This document shows positions 63,933 through 64,000 of a stretch of 64,000 bases of DNA, piece by piece; position 1 is the first letter of the stretch, and each line of letters begins with the position of its first letter. Both the position numbers and the translations under genes were made by a program. Source of the DNA: Halorussus pelagicus (GTDB lineage Archaea; Halobacteriota; Halobacteria; Halobacteriales; Haladaptataceae); assembly GCF_004087835.1 (NCBI RefSeq), contig NZ_CP035120.1:239358-303357 (forward strand), in the 5' to 3' direction. Below the pieces are notes generated by a model. That model had not been told where the DNA came from and did no database searches. It saw only the letters and a list, made by a program, of their open reading frames with translations.

Positions 63933-64000
63933 TATCTAAAACAACTCTGGCCGCCCTAATGGGGTTTCCCGGAAGCCGATTTATGTAGGACTTCTGTCTT

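Overview
The window is a gene-dense, GC-rich stretch of an extremely halophilic archaeon (class Halobacteria). The evidence is very acidic proteins, archaeal-type TATA boxes about 25-35 bases before start codons, leaderless starts, a transcription factor TFB, an Orc1/Cdc6 initiator, an EF-1alpha, haloarchaeal transducers and many small zinc-ribbon and winged-helix proteins typical of this class. A Halorussus-like genus is only a guess. I saw no rRNA, tRNA, CRISPR array or insertion sequence.

Layout. 1-17 kb: housekeeping and metabolic genes (partial membrane hydrolase, cyclase, alcohol dehydrogenase, chemotaxis transducer, aldo-keto reductase, a VapBC toxin-antitoxin pair, a major facilitator permease, a stand-alone EF-1alpha, a 1028-residue FAD/Fe-S dehydrogenase, a uracil-DNA glycosylase-like protein and a metallo-beta-lactamase-fold hydrolase). 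17.3-23.9 kb: an AT-richer accessory segment of regulators, two DUF4870-like membrane proteins, a DUF6159-like membrane protein, a lipoprotein, a Tat-exported six-cysteine protein and a 5'-truncated ThuA gene. 24-26.7 kb: a receiver-GAF-histidine kinase and a conserved membrane/zinc-ribbon protein.

26.9-29.4 kb is the most notable part: a probable replication origin. An orc1/cdc6 gene is flanked on both sides by five origin-recognition-box (ORB) repeats, ten in all. An AT-rich unwinding element lies between inverted ORBs upstream of the gene. Downstream are a 14-bp palindrome and a 17-bp tandem repeat.

29.5-45.5 kb: a nitroreductase-like protein, methyltransferase, thioredoxin and AI-2E-type transporter, then a patch of decayed genes around 33.6-35.8 kb. 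Next are a Lrp/TRASH metal regulator, a class I ribonucleotide reductase whose small subunit has Phe where the radical Tyr is expected (class Ic-like), a thioesterase, a nucleobase permease, a copper P-type ATPase and NikR.

45.5-64 kb: a DUF4129-DUF7269-DUF58-DUF7519 type operon without MoxR, a divergent M48 protease, a TrmB regulator, two DUF7344-type winged-helix proteins and an orphan sufB carrying a one-base frameshift. Then come tatA, a CPBP protease, TFB, a second zinc alcohol dehydrogenase, a bat-type HTH-10 regulator divergent from a cytochrome P450, and a second major facilitator permease.

Family names come from recalled motifs and were not checked by search. Start codons were chosen from family length and promoter spacing.
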